Under the pieces are notes generated by a model. It was not told the DNA's origin. It was given only the letters and a program-made list of their open reading frames with translations, and did not search any database. A DNA stretch of 60,362 nt from Allomyces macrogynus ATCC 38327 (Eukaryota; Blastocladiomycota; Blastocladiomycetes; Blastocladiales; Blastocladiaceae), in assembly GCA_000151295.1 (NCBI GenBank), contig GG745343.1:916193-976554 (forward strand), written 5' to 3'. Positions within the stretch are counted from its first letter, which is position 1, and every line of letters begins with the position of its first letter. Made by a program: the position numbers and the translations under genes. Positions 11,492 through 23,400 of this stretch are shown here, one piece after another.

Positions 11492-13325
11492 ATGATGTCC
11501 ATTCGGTCGCAGCTTGCTTCAGTCTGCATCCGCGGCACCGCGCACGTTGGAGCTCGCACGACTTGCGCCACAAGTATCAATATTGCAATTCGCACCAAGG
11601 CGACGGCTGTCGAGGCAAAAGCCGCGTCCACGATGCCGCCCGCACCAAAGCCATTTGATTCCATTCCGCGCGTCCCGTCGTTCCCTGTCTTTGGCTTGGC
11701 CCTCGAGTTCACTCGCCTGGAACCCAAGAATTCCGGCCAGAAGATTCACAGCATTGTCAAAAAGGTCGCGGCAAAGTATGGTCCGATTGTGCGGGCTCGT
11801 GTGCCGGGCGAGTCGACCGATACGGTGTTTGTGGCAGATGCAGATATGGTCGCCGAGGTGCTTCGTGCCGAGGGACCGATCCCGAAACGGAAAAATGCGC
11901 CGACCTGGGAGCACTACCGCAAAAAGAACAATGTACCCATGGGACTCTTGTTCGAGTGCGTTTTTCCTGCCCAAGACTTTCGATTTTGCGGTCCTGGTCT
12001 TGATGCATTCGTGCCATTGCCATGTTCAGGGACGGCGACGAGTGGAAACGGCTGCGCTCGGCCGTGCAAACGCCCATTTTCCCGCCCAAGAACGCGCACG
12101 CGTACTGCTCGGCCGTTGGTCCGGCCACGGCGCAGGTCATGGACGTGATCGAGGACGGGCTGCGTCGCGCTGGTCCGCGCGCACTTACCGGAGAGGACCT
12201 GTTTGCAATGGAGGAAATCACGATGCGCTGGTCCCTCGAAGGTACTGCGTTGCTCTCCCCCTGTTCGATGCTCACGCACCGCTCACATCGCCCAGTCGTC
12301 TCTGTTTCCACCAGCCGTCACGACCATCATTCTTGGCCAGCGACTCGGTGCACTTGACGCAGAACCGAACCCGCTCGCGCTCGAAATGATTCGCGCTGTC
12401 AACGCCATGGTTGTCACGACGGGTCCTGTTATGCTCTACCCCCCTTTTGTGTGGCGCTACGGTCTGACAAAACCTGCGCGCGAGCACTTCAAGGCCATGC
12501 AGACGATTATGGACCTGACCAACAAGCTCTTGGACACGACGCTCACTGAACTCGCAAAAGACCCGGCCAAGTTGCAGGGCTCGTTCCTTGGGCAAGTCTT
12601 GCAGCGCGACGCGACAATTACTCGGCGGGACTTGCTGTCGACGGCTGTCGATCTGTTACTCGCTGGCATCGACACGACGTCGCGTTCGCTGCTCAGCACC
12701 ATGAATTTGCTCGGTCGGTACCCGAGCGTGCAGACCAAGTTGCGCGACGAGATTTTTGCGGTTGTCGGCCCTGACCCGAACGCGCAGCTCGACGCGTCGC
12801 ATCTCGCCAAGTTCAAGTATCTCAAGAACGTGCTCAAGGAGGCCACGCGGGTGTTCATGGTCGTCCCAATCAACACGCGGTTCCTTGCGCGCGACGCGAT
12901 TATCGGCGGCTACGCTCTCCCCCAAGGCACTGCAGTCTTGCTGGCATCGGAGACCATCGCGCACAACCCAAAGTACTTTGCCGACCCGGAAACGTTCAAC
13001 CCGGACCGGTGGGATGCCAAGGACATTCATCCGTTTGCGTCGCTGCCGTTTGGTTTTGGGTACGCCAAGCTGTGTTTTGACGTGTTGCGGATTGACGTTG
13101 ACATGCCCTCTTTCCCCTCCGTTTAGTTCGCGCATGTGCGTCGGTCGTCGTGTGTCCGAGATGGAAATGATGGTTTTCCTTGCGCACCTACTGCGCCGGT
13201 ATGAACTCCTCCCCACGCCCGCGCCCCAGGACATCATCTTCAACGTGCTTCTCTCGACCGCTGGTCCGATGCCGCTCAAGTTCCACCCGCTGGATACCAA
13301 TTCGATTGCCTCGACCGCGTCGTAA
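11492..13325 (+). CDS. Cytochrome P450, mitochondrial-type, intact (CYP copy C)
   Basis: Four exons (11492-11955, 12030-12241, 12315-13059, 13127-13325) give an uninterrupted 539-residue protein, normal for a P450. The first 45 residues are rich in Arg, Ser, Thr and Ala with almost no acidic residues, as in a mitochondrial targeting peptide. There is no hydrophobic ER anchor. Motifs in order: KVAAKYGPIV near the N-terminus; AGIDTTS (I helix, oxygen activation); EATR (ExxR); FNPDRW (PERF-like); and FGFGSRMCVGRR (haem ligand Cys), split by intron 3. The EMEMMVFLAHLLRR stretch after the Cys resembles animal mitochondrial-clan P450s, which use adrenodoxin/ferredoxin as electron donor. Substrate unknown. 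It is the only copy in the cluster with no lesion. An upstream in-frame ATG at 11441 exists, but the tandem ATGs at 11492/11495 align with copy A. Confidence 0.92.
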
Positions 13326-13774
13326 ACACAGCTCTTTCATTGTAATTCGTGATCTGAGCCTGACATTGCTCGGCTCTCCCATCTTCCTTGGTAAGGCCAC
13401 GCGCGCCCCCTCACAATCAATTTGAACCGCTTTTATAAACCCATGGATCGGTTCTGCAAGTGGACTGGCTGAAGGGCTGGTCGACATCGACAGTTCCACT
13501 CTAGACTTGACGGGCTCGTACTCACGGGTGCAGAAAAGGTGGAGAATGATTGCACTGACGCTGCTCGACATGGGTCTGATTCACACTTTACTCGCGTTCG
13601 CAGCTATCTTCCCTGTCGAAAACGGCTGCCCATTTGCATGAACACCATCTTTCGAATCGTCGAATGCAACTTTTTGAGAGCGGGGCGCGCATACTCACGA
13701 TTCTGAGGTCGCAGTCCGTCGTGCATGGATGACGATTGAATCGAACAACCGATATTGGTGAAGGAGAACCATGT
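13326..13774. other. Intergenic region downstream of the intact P450
   Basis: No gene or RNA was recognised. It includes a GGTGGAGAA 9-mer at 13538-13546, close to the recurrent intron-associated decamer, and runs into the next P450 relic. Confidence 0.4.
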
Positions 13775-14130
13775 TCTCTCATCGAGTTCATTCGTCTCGA
13801 GCCCAAGAACATGGACCACAAGATCAATGGCGTCATGAAGAGGTTGGCTGCAAAGTATGGGCCGATTGTGCGGGTCTCCTGTCAAGCCTGCCACTTGAGG
13901 ACGGGACGGGTTGCGCCGCGCTGGACCGCGTTCTTTTGCCGGAGAGGAGCTGTTTAGCATGGAAAACATTGTCATGTGCTCTGGTCCGCTTGAAGGTACA
14001 GTGCTCTGCACCTGTTTCATTCACACGCTTGGCACTCCTTGACTCGTCTTGCTTCCACCAGCCGTTATGACCATTATCCTTGGCCAGCGTCTTGGCGCTC
14101 TCGACAATATGAAGCAGCAAATCGGCATGC
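13775..14130 (+). pseudogene. Internally deleted cytochrome P450 relic (CYP copy D)
   Basis: Three separated fragments of the P450 occur in order. The first is part of exon 1 (FIRLEPKNMDHKI to AAKYGPIVR, about 13775-13880). The second is the tail of exon 2 (AGEELFSMENIVM, about 13930-13995) with its intron donor GTACAG. The third is the first codons of exon 3 after a CAG acceptor (TIILGQRLGALD, about 14062-14100). Most of exons 1, 2 and 3 and all of exon 4 are missing. It is a dead remnant lying immediately before copy E. Confidence 0.8.
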
Positions 14131-14261
14131 TTTCGCGTCGAAAGAATGGATAAGTATGAGTGATGGATGTTTGTTGTGCTTGCTCCATACTTTCGCTAAT
14201 TTCGACACGTTCGACGTGTTCTTGGTTATTTTCCTTCCTGCTCATTGTGCAACTGCCGAGG

Positions 14262-15812
14262 CTGTGCTGGTAACGGATCCGGATATGATCGCCGACGTGC
14301 ACCATAACGACGGGCCGTTCCCGAAACGGCCGGGCGTGCTGAGCTGGCTGCACATGCGCGAGAAGCGCCAGGTGCCGCTGGGGGTTGTATTCGAGTTCGC
14401 ATGAGCGTTTTGGACGCGTTGTGTTGATGGAACCCGGCTCATTTTGCAACTCTGCCGTGAACTCGAATAGAAACGGTCGCGAGTGGAAGAAGCTGCGGTT
14501 AGCCGCCCACGCGCCGATTTCCCGGCCCAAGAGCGTCAACTCGCATTGCCCAGTGATTGGCAGGGCGACGGTGCAGGTCATGACGAATCTCGACCATGCG
14601 CTGCGCGAGTCCGGACCAAGTACGCTCGCGGGCAAGGACCCGTTCGTCATGGAGGACCTGGTCATGCGCTGAACGATTGAAGGTACGGTACGCTTTATTC
14701 TCCGCCCTGCCTTGTCACTCGACGCGAACCGCGACTCCACCGTCCAAAAAGTGCTGGATCCGATCCCAAACTGCGACGCCTACGCCAATATTTGCTCACC
14801 ATGGTTGCGATCACGGTAGCCGCCACCGAGGTGATTCTCGGGCAACGTCTCGGCGCTCTCGACACTGACCCGAACTCGCTCGCGCGAGGCATGGTGCACA
14901 CGGTCAACGCCATGGGCGAAACATCCGGTCCCGTCGTGATGCTGCCGTTGTACATCTGGCGCAACCAGCTGACGCGGACTGCGCGCGAGCACTTTGCGGC
15001 CATGGAGGATTTGATGGACGTGACGCGCACGCTCATGGACACGACGCTCACCGAATGCGCGTGCGACCCGGCCAAGTTGCAGGGCACGTTTCTCGGGCAG
15101 GTTTTGCAGCGCGGCAAGTCGATCACGCGCGCCGACCTGTTGTCGACGACGGTTGACTTGCTGATTGCCGGGATCGACACGAAGTCGCGGACGTTGCTGA
15201 ATGCGATGAATTTGCTCGGGCGGTGCCCGCACGTACAGGTCAAGTTGCGCGACGAAATTGTGGCGGTCGTTGGGGAGGATCCGAAGATGACCGTGGACGC
15301 GGCGCACCTCTCGCAGTTGAAGTACCTCAAGGACGTGATTATGGAAACGACGCGCGTGTGCGCGGTTATCCCGATCAATATGCGGTTCCTCGCGCAGAAA
15401 GCGGTGATTAGCGGGTGTGCGGTCCCGCGGGATACGGAGTTGATGCTTGGGACGGAGGCGATCGCGCACAACGCCAAACACTTTGCCGACCCGGAGATGT
15501 TTGATCCGGACCGCTGGGACCGTGCGGGTATTCACCCGTTTGCGCATTTGCCGTTTGGCTTTGGGTACGTAACATTGTGGAGCTCTTTCCTTACCTTGCC
15601 GACCACGACTGACGTTGGAATCGTTTCTTTGCCCGCGCATGTGTGTCGGCCGCCGCATCGCTGAAACGGAAATGGCCATGTTTCTCGCGCACCTGCTGCG
15701 CCGGTTCGAGATCATGCCGTCGCTGCCGCCTGACGACGTGGTCTTCACCATCGTCTTGGCGACAGCCACACCGATGCCGCTGCGGTTCCGCCCGCCCAGC
15801 GGCACGGCCTGA
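14262..15812 (+). pseudogene. Cytochrome P450 pseudogene (CYP copy E)
   Basis: The tail of exon 1 (to 14394), exon 2 (14471-14682, 212 nt), exon 3 (14820-15564, 745 nt) and exon 4 (15632-15812) are all present. Exon 3 is fully open and looks the least damaged of the pseudogene exons. Three lesions stand out. The start and first part of exon 1 are absent. A TGG codon has become TGA at 14670-14672 in exon 2 (VMR-stop-TIEG). The intron 3 acceptor AG has become TG directly before CCCGCGCATG. The I-helix motif reads AGIDTKS and the haem motif RMCVGRR is retained. Exons 3 and 4 could still be transcribed. Confidence 0.82.
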
Positions 15813-16138
15813 TCGGCGTGCCAGTTTTTGTTGCTCGATATTACACGTCATCCGTGTGCCCATTTGGGTGTTTGCATCATTGCGGAAGGCAGGCGACCGA
15901 TGGTCGCACGTCACGTTCGCTTTGTTATGGAGCGCGAACCTTGCACTGCGCTTTTGAAAAATGCTGCCCCCTCGTTCGCACCTCCGCTGTCGATCGGTTT
16001 TGTGCCAGGTCCCGCTCGTGCTCGAGCTCCGTGAGCGGCCGCGTGGATACTGCCCGGACTGCACGGTCCCTGCGAGCAAACCGTAAACCGGATCACAGGA
16101 CCAAATCCACATAATGAAAGAAACCCTTCCTTCTCCAC
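15813..16138. other. Convergent intergenic region, P450 E and cyclin
   Basis: These 326 bases lie between two 3' ends. No gene was seen. Several short open frames have no family resemblance. Confidence 0.5.
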
Positions 16139-17846
16139 TTAATACCGCGCCTCGACCCGCGCGCGTTTCGGCCACGGCCCATCCATCTCATCTGCATGTC
16201 GCGGGCGTCGCGTCGGCGCCGACGCGCGCACGGGCAGTACCGGCGGCGCCGGGGACCCCGTTGCATAGGCGGTATACGGCGACGGTGGAGCGACCACCGC
16301 GGCCGCAACCGCAGCAGTGTACGCGTCGTGGACGGGCGGCGGTGGGGGCGGCGACAGCACGGCGGAGGTGCCGCCGTTGGCGGCGCTGGTGGGCGCGGTG
16401 GAACTCTGGATTTCGTTTAGATCAATCTTGACGGTCCGGTAGGCCTCGAAAAGCGGGTCATCGCTATTGGTCACGGCGATCAGGTACTCGAGGACGGCGT
16501 GGCACGCAGCTGTTTTGGCGAACGTCAGTTTCGTCACGCCGCATTTGTGGCAATCGGTGGAGAACGTACGCAGCATGTGGGCCATCTGCGTCTTGAGCAG
16601 CCGGACGGCAGGCGACGGCAGCCCACATTTTTTCCACGCCCACAAGTCGGTCGTTGGGTCATCGTCGTCGTCGGACGGGGCCTCGCCGTCTTCGCGCTCC
16701 TCTTCGACAGGGGTAGCGGCTTCGCCGGCGTGCCGTGTGCGCGCGGTCAGGTACAGCGCAGCGAACGTGAGGTGCAGCGGCGGGACGGTCGTCACGACGC
16801 GGTGCTGGAACAGGTCGAACAGGAGCGTCCATGCGTGGAAGGTTAACGCCTTGGTGCCTGGATTGAATGAATATACATAGAAAGATGAAGGGATTATGGT
16901 GATGGTTATTACCTAGGTGCTCATGCGCTCAGGCAAAATGGAAACGGAAGGGTGGACAAGAATGGAGGGCGGGTTATATTTTTTTAATCCATAGTGCTTC
17001 ATCACGGGGTGCTGGTGCAGAGAGCGAGCCGCGACGTCCAAGTCAAGTCGACGACGACGAGTCCATCGAATTTGTGGGACGGGACGAAGAACGAGGACGA
17101 GAGTGCGGGCCAGGATGGCGGGAAGCTGGAGCCATCGACAACAGAACGAGCTCGCCAATGCGACCCCACCCGTCTCCACCCAAAAGCAAAGCGTAGAGGT
17201 GACGCAAGCAGCGATCCACAACTTGCATCGAAGGTCGGCGTGACACGGGCGCTCAAGAGAGGAGATAAACCGCCGACAAAACAAACGAAATGAGAGAACC
17301 AGAGAAAAGAGAGCCGACGTACACGCAGTCTTCTTGGCGATCTTGATGAGCAGGTCGAACGGCAGCGGCAGGGTGAAATTGAACTGCATCGCCTCGAGCA
17401 CTTGCCGCTCGAGCAAAATAATGCGCAATCGCCACCGCTGGCAACGCTACCGGCGGGAAATGTCAGCAGGCAGGTCGTCTCATCACGGGCATGTCCCAAA
17501 CGGAATCGATAAGTCGCACCTCGCCCTCGGGGTTCACGTCGCTGGCGCCCGGGTGCGTCCATGCGTAGGCGCGCACCATCAGGTCGCGCAATTTCTTGGC
17601 CGTGTTGTGCACCTTGCCCGCGACGAGAAGGCAGGCGAGCGCCGCGTCCATGGATGGCGCACGGTCAATAGGAGGGCCTTCTCGTAATCCTGGCACGGCT
17701 CGATTGCGCTCGCGCGCGGCAGTGAGATGGAACAGGAACTGGGCCGCGGCTAGCGTGGTCAGCGGGAAGCCGAGCGCGCGCCCGAAATCGCGGATAATGG
17801 TGCAGACGGCGAGCGCCTGGCGATCGGCAGACGAAAGCGGCGCCAT
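16139..17846 (-). CDS. Cyclin of the transcriptional (C/K/T/BUR2-like) type
   Basis: Three exons join in phase: 17846-17487, 17437-17323 and 16857-16139 (397 residues). The cyclin box has GFPLTTLAAAQFLFHL (helix 1-2), then DAALACLLVAGKVHNTAKKLRDL, the typical helix with a charged residue before a spaced lysine. IILLERQVLEAMQFNFTLPLPFDLLIKIAKK follows across the first splice. A second, more divergent helical repeat lies in exon 3, then an acidic loop and a Pro/Ala-rich tail ending in basic residues (PWPKRARVEARY), a possible nuclear signal. Cyclins with this architecture partner CDK9/CDK12-like kinases that phosphorylate the RNA polymerase II tail. The precise subfamily cannot be settled here. 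The first intron is only 49 nt. The start ATG at 17846 is the first plausible one; the frame remains open upstream. Confidence 0.75.
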
Positions 17847-18216
17847 CTTGTTGTGCGATTGGTCAATCGCGACGAGGGCTGGGTTGGGCACAGCCGAGCC
17901 GCGCGTCGCGTGCTGGTCAAGTCGGTCGAGGGCGTGCTTGTCGTCGCCGGCGAGTCGTTGCGGAATGCGGCAAGTTGCCGGGTGCCGTGGCGAGTGCGGT
18001 CGTCGTGGAGCGGTAGCTGCGGTCGACGCCGTTGTGCTGCAGGCCGGTGCTGGAGGTGCTGGAGCCAGCCGCTTGCTGGGGCAGGTGGGAAGACTGGCGG
18101 ACCTGCTAACAACCATCGGCGTGACGGCACATGACCATGGCGCGGACTCCTGCTCGTTTGGTGCGCACGCGCGGGCGAACACCACAATATCGAGACCATC
18201 AGCGCACATTTCTCCC
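17847..18216. promoter_or_regulatory. Divergent promoter region, cyclin and RGG-rich gene
   Basis: These 370 bases separate two divergently transcribed genes and must contain both promoters. No TATA box is visible. Both flanking frames remain open into it, so one or both starts could lie further upstream. Confidence 0.4.
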
Positions 18217-19278
18217 ATGAGCACCAGCGCAGCACCACCAGCAACCCCATCATCGCGCCCGTCCGCTTCTGCGGCCCCGCGCCGCGACTCGCGGCCGTCG
18301 GCGCACGGCGACCGCCCCAAGTTCACGCCACGCGGCGGATCGCACAACTCGTCCCGCGGCGGCGCGCGCGGCGGCGGCCATTCTGATCGTCCGTACCAGC
18401 AATCGCGGCGCTCATTCCACGGCAACAACGATCCGCACGGTATTGTCAAGCGGCGCGTTGAGCAAGTGCCCATCTACTCGCCGGCCGCCTACGAGCACCA
18501 CACGTTCATGGCGATTGTGCACGCACAACACCTCTTGGCCACGTCGTTCAAGGCGCGGCGGAATGCGGCCAAGGTGCAGGCCGAGCGTGCGCTCAAGCTC
18601 GCACGGAGGAAGCGCACGCCGACGCATATTCGGTTTGACGACGATGGCGATGGTGAGGCCATGGACGTGGATATGGACGACGAGGCCGCGCTGGATCCGC
18701 GCGAGCGGCGCAGGAGGCAACTGGCCAAGACCAAGCGTGCGTCGGTGCGCGCGCAGATCTGGCCACCGCCTGGCGTGGAAGAGGCCGAGGGCGGGACGGA
18801 AGCCGAGCTGGCCGCGTGGGACGCGGAAGCGCAGGACCAGCTTGTGCAGATGCAGGGTGACGTGCTCGACCAGTTGCTCGCACCCGTCCCGCCGAGCAAA
18901 CCGCGCGTGCCGGCACTAACGGTGCATGCCCAAGCCAACGGCGAGACTGGAGTTATCGTGGCCCCAGCGCTCCGAATCTACTCGCACGATCCTCGGCCGG
19001 TCGCACGTGTCGGCCTGTCCGAGTTCCCGCGGTACAATGCTTACGCCGAAGCGATCAACGCGACCCACCGCGCGCAGCGCCACGCGGCGGCCGTAGAAGT
19101 GGTGGACAAGGTGCCCGACGTGACGCATGTGGCTGACGTGGACTTGAGTGGGCAGAAACGATCGCAGCGTGGTGGGGAGAAGGTGGTCAAGGTGCGCGCG
19201 AGCGACGGGACCGTGGTCGCGGGCGCGCAGTACCTGCCGGCGCGCGTCGTGAACGGGCCGCGAGGAGGACGATTGTAA
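18217..19278 (+). CDS. Unrecognised RGG-rich, basic protein
   Basis: A single open frame encodes 353 residues. The N-terminal 75 residues are Ser/Pro/Arg/Gly-rich with RGG-type sequence (SRGGARGGGH), as in RNA-binding proteins. A region rich in Ala, Arg and Lys (about 95-130) is predicted helical. An acidic patch with repeated Asp follows, then a basic RERRRRQLAKTK stretch, a likely nuclear signal. The C-terminal third is Val/Ala-rich without a domain I recognise. It ends in GPRGGRL, another RGG-like motif. The frame is open upstream of 18217, but that part is low-complexity and overlaps the divergent cyclin. No function is proposed beyond possible RNA or nuclear association. Confidence 0.6.
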   Translation: MSTSAAPPATPSSRPSASAAPRRDSRPSAHGDRPKFTPRGGSHNSSRGGARGGGHSDRPYQQSRRSFHGNNDPHGIVKRRVEQVPIYSPAAYEHHTFMAIVHAQHLLATSFKARRNAAKVQAERALKLARRKRTPTHIRFDDDGDGEAMDVDMDDEAALDPRERRRRQLAKTKRASVRAQIWPPPGVEEAEGGTEAELAAWDAEAQDQLVQMQGDVLDQLLAPVPPSKPRVPALTVHAQANGETGVIVAPALRIYSHDPRPVARVGLSEFPRYNAYAEAINATHRAQRHAAAVEVVDKVPDVTHVADVDLSGQKRSQRGGEKVVKVRASDGTVVAGAQYLPARVVNGPRGGRL

Positions 19279-20425
19279 TCAAATGGTTGTATTGAACCCA
19301 TGACAGACAGATTGCAATTTGAGAACTGAGCCAGTTTTCTCCTCGGCAAGCGGCGCGGAAACGACTTCAGATATGACTGTTTCGTGTCGTACAGGTTGCC
19401 CGCGAGCTTGCCGGCCGATGGCCACGGCTGAAAAACGTTTCGGCCATGGGATCGCACGCGAGGAAAAGAGAGGCCGGCCGCGCGGACGAGGTGGTTGGCT
19501 GGAGTTGCTTCATGATCGCTGCCCGCGACAAAAAGCAAACGCAAAAACTTGATGAACGGGCTCAGCACCAGAACAAAGGGCAGCAACCACCACCCCATCC
19601 AAAGCAGCAACAGCACGACTCCACCGCACCACCACCGCCGTCCACCTCGACCACTGCCGTTCCAACTGTTGGCAACCTGCTAGCATCCACGCCCTCGCGT
19701 CCCGTTCCCAGTCCCGACGCTGCACTGGACCCGACCAAGCGCATGGCGACGCTGCTACCCCGCGGCCTACCGACTCCTCGCTCGCTTGCCGCCTTTGGAT
19801 CGACTTTGCACTGAGCGCTTGCTCGCTCGCGCACAGGAGCTGCACGGACTTGCGCAACTTGCTGCCCAAGCGCCGCCATCTTGCTGGCAACGCAGTCAAG
19901 ACGCGGACGCACCGCCGTCGTCGACTGTGACCCAAGACCAACCAGCGACCGACAGGTGCGGTAACGATGATTCACCGGTCTGGCCGGCGGCCGGCGCTGA
20001 GAACCGGCCTGCGCCGTGCGCGCGCATGCACCGGCACCGCTACCGCAGTAGCAACAACGGAGCACTAACCCGGGCGCATGTTACGCGCGCGTTGGCCGCC
20101 GCTGCCGCTGCCGCTGCTGCCGCTACTCGCCATGACGTGGTCTGTGTAGGGGGGAGCGCGAATTCGGTGTCGCCGCCGTGGACGCACCCGTCCCGACCGA
20201 CTGCGGTGCGGGAGTGATCACGGCCGCCCTTCAACCGCTCCTCGCTCTTGTTCATCTTCCCGCGGCCCCTCTGCTGCGCCTTGCTCGCTCACCTGCTCCG
20301 TCCGACTGGAGCGCTCTTGCGCCCGATAACGCCGCTGTCGCCGACGATCCTTGCCTGCCGGTCACGATACTCGCCGGCCATTCTTGCTTGCCCACTTTCA
20401 ATACCCCACCGCCATCACCACCACC
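19279..20425. other. Intergenic region and probable leader of the poly-Q cyclin gene
   Basis: No supportable gene. The 3' part (about 20090-20420) is pyrimidine-rich and includes a CCGCTGCCGCTG-type triplet run at about 20100-20124, which looks like an untranslated leader. The start at 20426 has a good ACCACCATG context. Confidence 0.45.
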
Positions 20426-23400
20426 ATGTCGCGCTCGCTCCCGCGGCCAAGTGCCGCCATGTACCCGACCACCGCCGTCAATGACTGCGACCCGACCACG
20501 ACCATGCCCTCGGCGTCCTTTACCGGGCCGTTCGCCAGCAAAACCCCACCCGCGAGCCCGATCCGCACGTCCGGGTTCTACTCCCCCCTGGTCGGCGCCT
20601 TCCCCGACGCGTCCAGCGCCGTTGCGGCCCGTACACCCGCGCGGACCCCTGCCCGCACCCCGCGCGCGCCCTTCCTGCGGCCGCACAACACGCCGCTGAA
20701 ATTCGCGCGGTGCATGCCGTTCCTCGCGCGGTGCGCACGGCCCGGGTCGTCCGACTCGTTCGCGTCGCCAAGGATCGTCAAGGCGACTAAAGCTGCGCGG
20801 CGCGTGAGTGTGGGGATTCACCGACAAATGCCGGCGTCGTCCCAGGGGACCTGGTCGTCGGCGTCGACGGGCGCGGCGGCGTTGCGAGCGCGCCAGTTTG
20901 GCGGGAATGTGGGCGGTGTGTCCCCCGCGCCGTCGTCGCAGAACTCGGATAACGTCCCGCTCGCGACGCTGCTGACGCGCGGCGGCGGGTCGGCCGTGTC
21001 GCTCGCGACGTTGACGGCGCACCCGTCGTCGGCGTTCAACACGGGCGTGTCCGAGTACGGCCACGGCGGCGGGAACTACTCGAGCACGACCACCGTCGCG
21101 CCATTGGACAGTGCCTGGGAGGACGCGACGGACGTGGACGACGACGACGAGGTCGAGGACGACGACGAGGGCGCGGGCCCGCTTGCGCCGTACTTCCAGC
21201 AGGGCCATTCGCGCCGCAGCTCGATGGGGTCGCCGTCGGTCGTCGCCGCGTCGGTCGTCTCGTCGTCGGTCGAGTCGTCGTTGCTGGCCGGCGGACTCGC
21301 GTCGCTGGCGGGTTCCGCGCACTTGCACTTGCAGAGGCAGCAGCAGCAGTACCATGTCGCCGCGGCGGCGGGAACGACGCAGGGGAGTGCAGTCGGGGTA
21401 CCGCTGCAGGTCGGCCAGCCGGCAACGGCAAGGACGCAGCCATGGGTCCAGCAGCCAGTCCACGAGCGGACGTCGTCGCTCGTCGCGTCTGTGCAGCAGC
21501 AAGCGCAGCAGCAAGCGCAGCAGCAACAGCAGCAACAGCAAGGCCAACAACACCTCGCATCGCAGCAGCAGCTCCAGCAGCATCAACTCCAACTGCAGCA
21601 CCAAGCGCAACTGCAGCAGCTCCGCGAGCAGCAAATTCGCGAGCAACAGCGACGAGAGCAACAGATACGCGAGCAGCAGCTCCGAGACCAGCAACTACGC
21701 GAGCAGCAGCTTCGAGAGCAGCAGTACCAGCAACAACTTCAGCAGCAGCAATTGCAACAGCAGCTCCAGCAGCAGCTCCAGCTCCAGCAGCAGCTCCAGC
21801 TCCAGCAGCAGCTCCAGCTCCAGCAGCAGCTCCAGCTCCAGCAGCATCTGCAGCAGCAACAGCAGCAGCGATCGCAAGCGCACGCGTCGTCAACCCCCGT
21901 CCACCAAGCGCCACTGCCGCAAGCGCTCCCACCACCGGCTCAGCCCCTGCAGGCGCAGCACCAGCACGCCGCGCCACCGCAACCGCACTGGCCGGTTCCG
22001 CCCTCTACTTCGGGCGCCACATCGACGCCGAGAACGCCCGACGACTCGGCGACCTCGACGCCCTCGTCCGCGCGCCGCGCGTCGTCCTCGGCCGGCGGCA
22101 CGTTCCCGCGCGGGATCCTGCGGCAGCCGTCGTCGCGGCAACCCGCGCCGCGCGCGTCGGTCGATGTCGCGGCACGGCGCACGTCGGCGCTGGCCGCGCG
22201 CCGGTCGCGTGTCCCGTCGCGCGCTGACGACGAGGCCGACGCATACGATCGCATGCAGGACTTGCTGCGCGCGTACGAGGAAACGCCGCTGGAGAGCGGC
22301 CAAGCGTCGCCGTCGACCGAGTCGGAGCCGAGGTCGGTCGCGGTTTCGTTGAGCACGGTCAAGTCGGACCCGCCGGGTGGGCTCGGGATGCCGTCGTTGT
22401 CGTCGGTGCTCGCCAAGGAGACGGTCGTTGTGGCGAATGTGCCGGCCGACTCGACCAGTGCATCTGTGGGAGTATCGCGCCAGCCGAGCCGGAAAGTCGT
22501 GCACGTGCAGCAGCCGGTACGCACGGATACAGTGATTCCGCCGCCCAATTACACAAGCCCTGCGCGTACCTCGCGTGCTGTGCCAACAGCGACCCCCGCG
22601 CGCACGTCGCCCGAACCGTCGACTCCCATCGTCCCTGCGCGCCCGATCCTGCACGTGCCAGCAACGCAAGAACTCGGCGGTCTCGGCGCGGTCCTGGCCG
22701 CCAAGTATACGCCGAGCTGGAAGGTCATTCGCGCTTTTTCCTACGCGCTGTTCATGGCGATTGGGTGCAAGCCCGAGGCCGTGCGCCGCGTGCAGTCGCT
22801 CCTGCAAGCCACGCGTGTGGCCCCGCAGCACTGTCTCGTCATGGCCTGGTACCTCGAGCAGTACCTGACGGCGCGCTCGCGCGGCGCCGCAGCACCGCGC
22901 GTGCACGTGCCCGCATCGGCCACCCCGCACCGGTCGGCGAGCACGCGGTCGGCCAAGTCGACGCTCGAGCGGTGGGGCCTGAAACGGTCCAAGTCGACGG
23001 TCGCCGCAGCCTCGCCACGGCGCGCGCACGCGACGCTCGCGCCCATGTCGACCGCGGGCATGTCGCGCGCCGCCGCACGGTGGATGCCGGTCGTCGAGGA
23101 CGAGCGCGCGCGGATGGCCGCGGGCGCGGCGCTCGCGGACCCGACGGCGGTCGGTGTGGACGAGTTGCGCGTCCGCGGCCAGGCGCGGATGCTTACGGTC
23201 GCGCTGCTCTTGGCATGCAAGCAGCTGTCGGACCACAGTTATACGGCCAAGGCAATTGCGGGCGTCGCGCCGAAGACGTCGGTCGTCGGGACCGAGGATC
23301 TGGTCGCGCTCGAGGCGCATGTGATTGCCGTGCTCGAATTTAACCTGGCCGTGACGCGTGGGCAGGTCGCGGAGTTGGTGCACCGCGTGAACCGGAAAAT

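Noticed and set aside
20252..21694. 480-codon minus-strand frame opposite the poly-Q cyclin gene
   Set aside because: It is the antisense shadow of a GC-rich, CAG-rich coding region (Leu and Arg runs) and has no domain.
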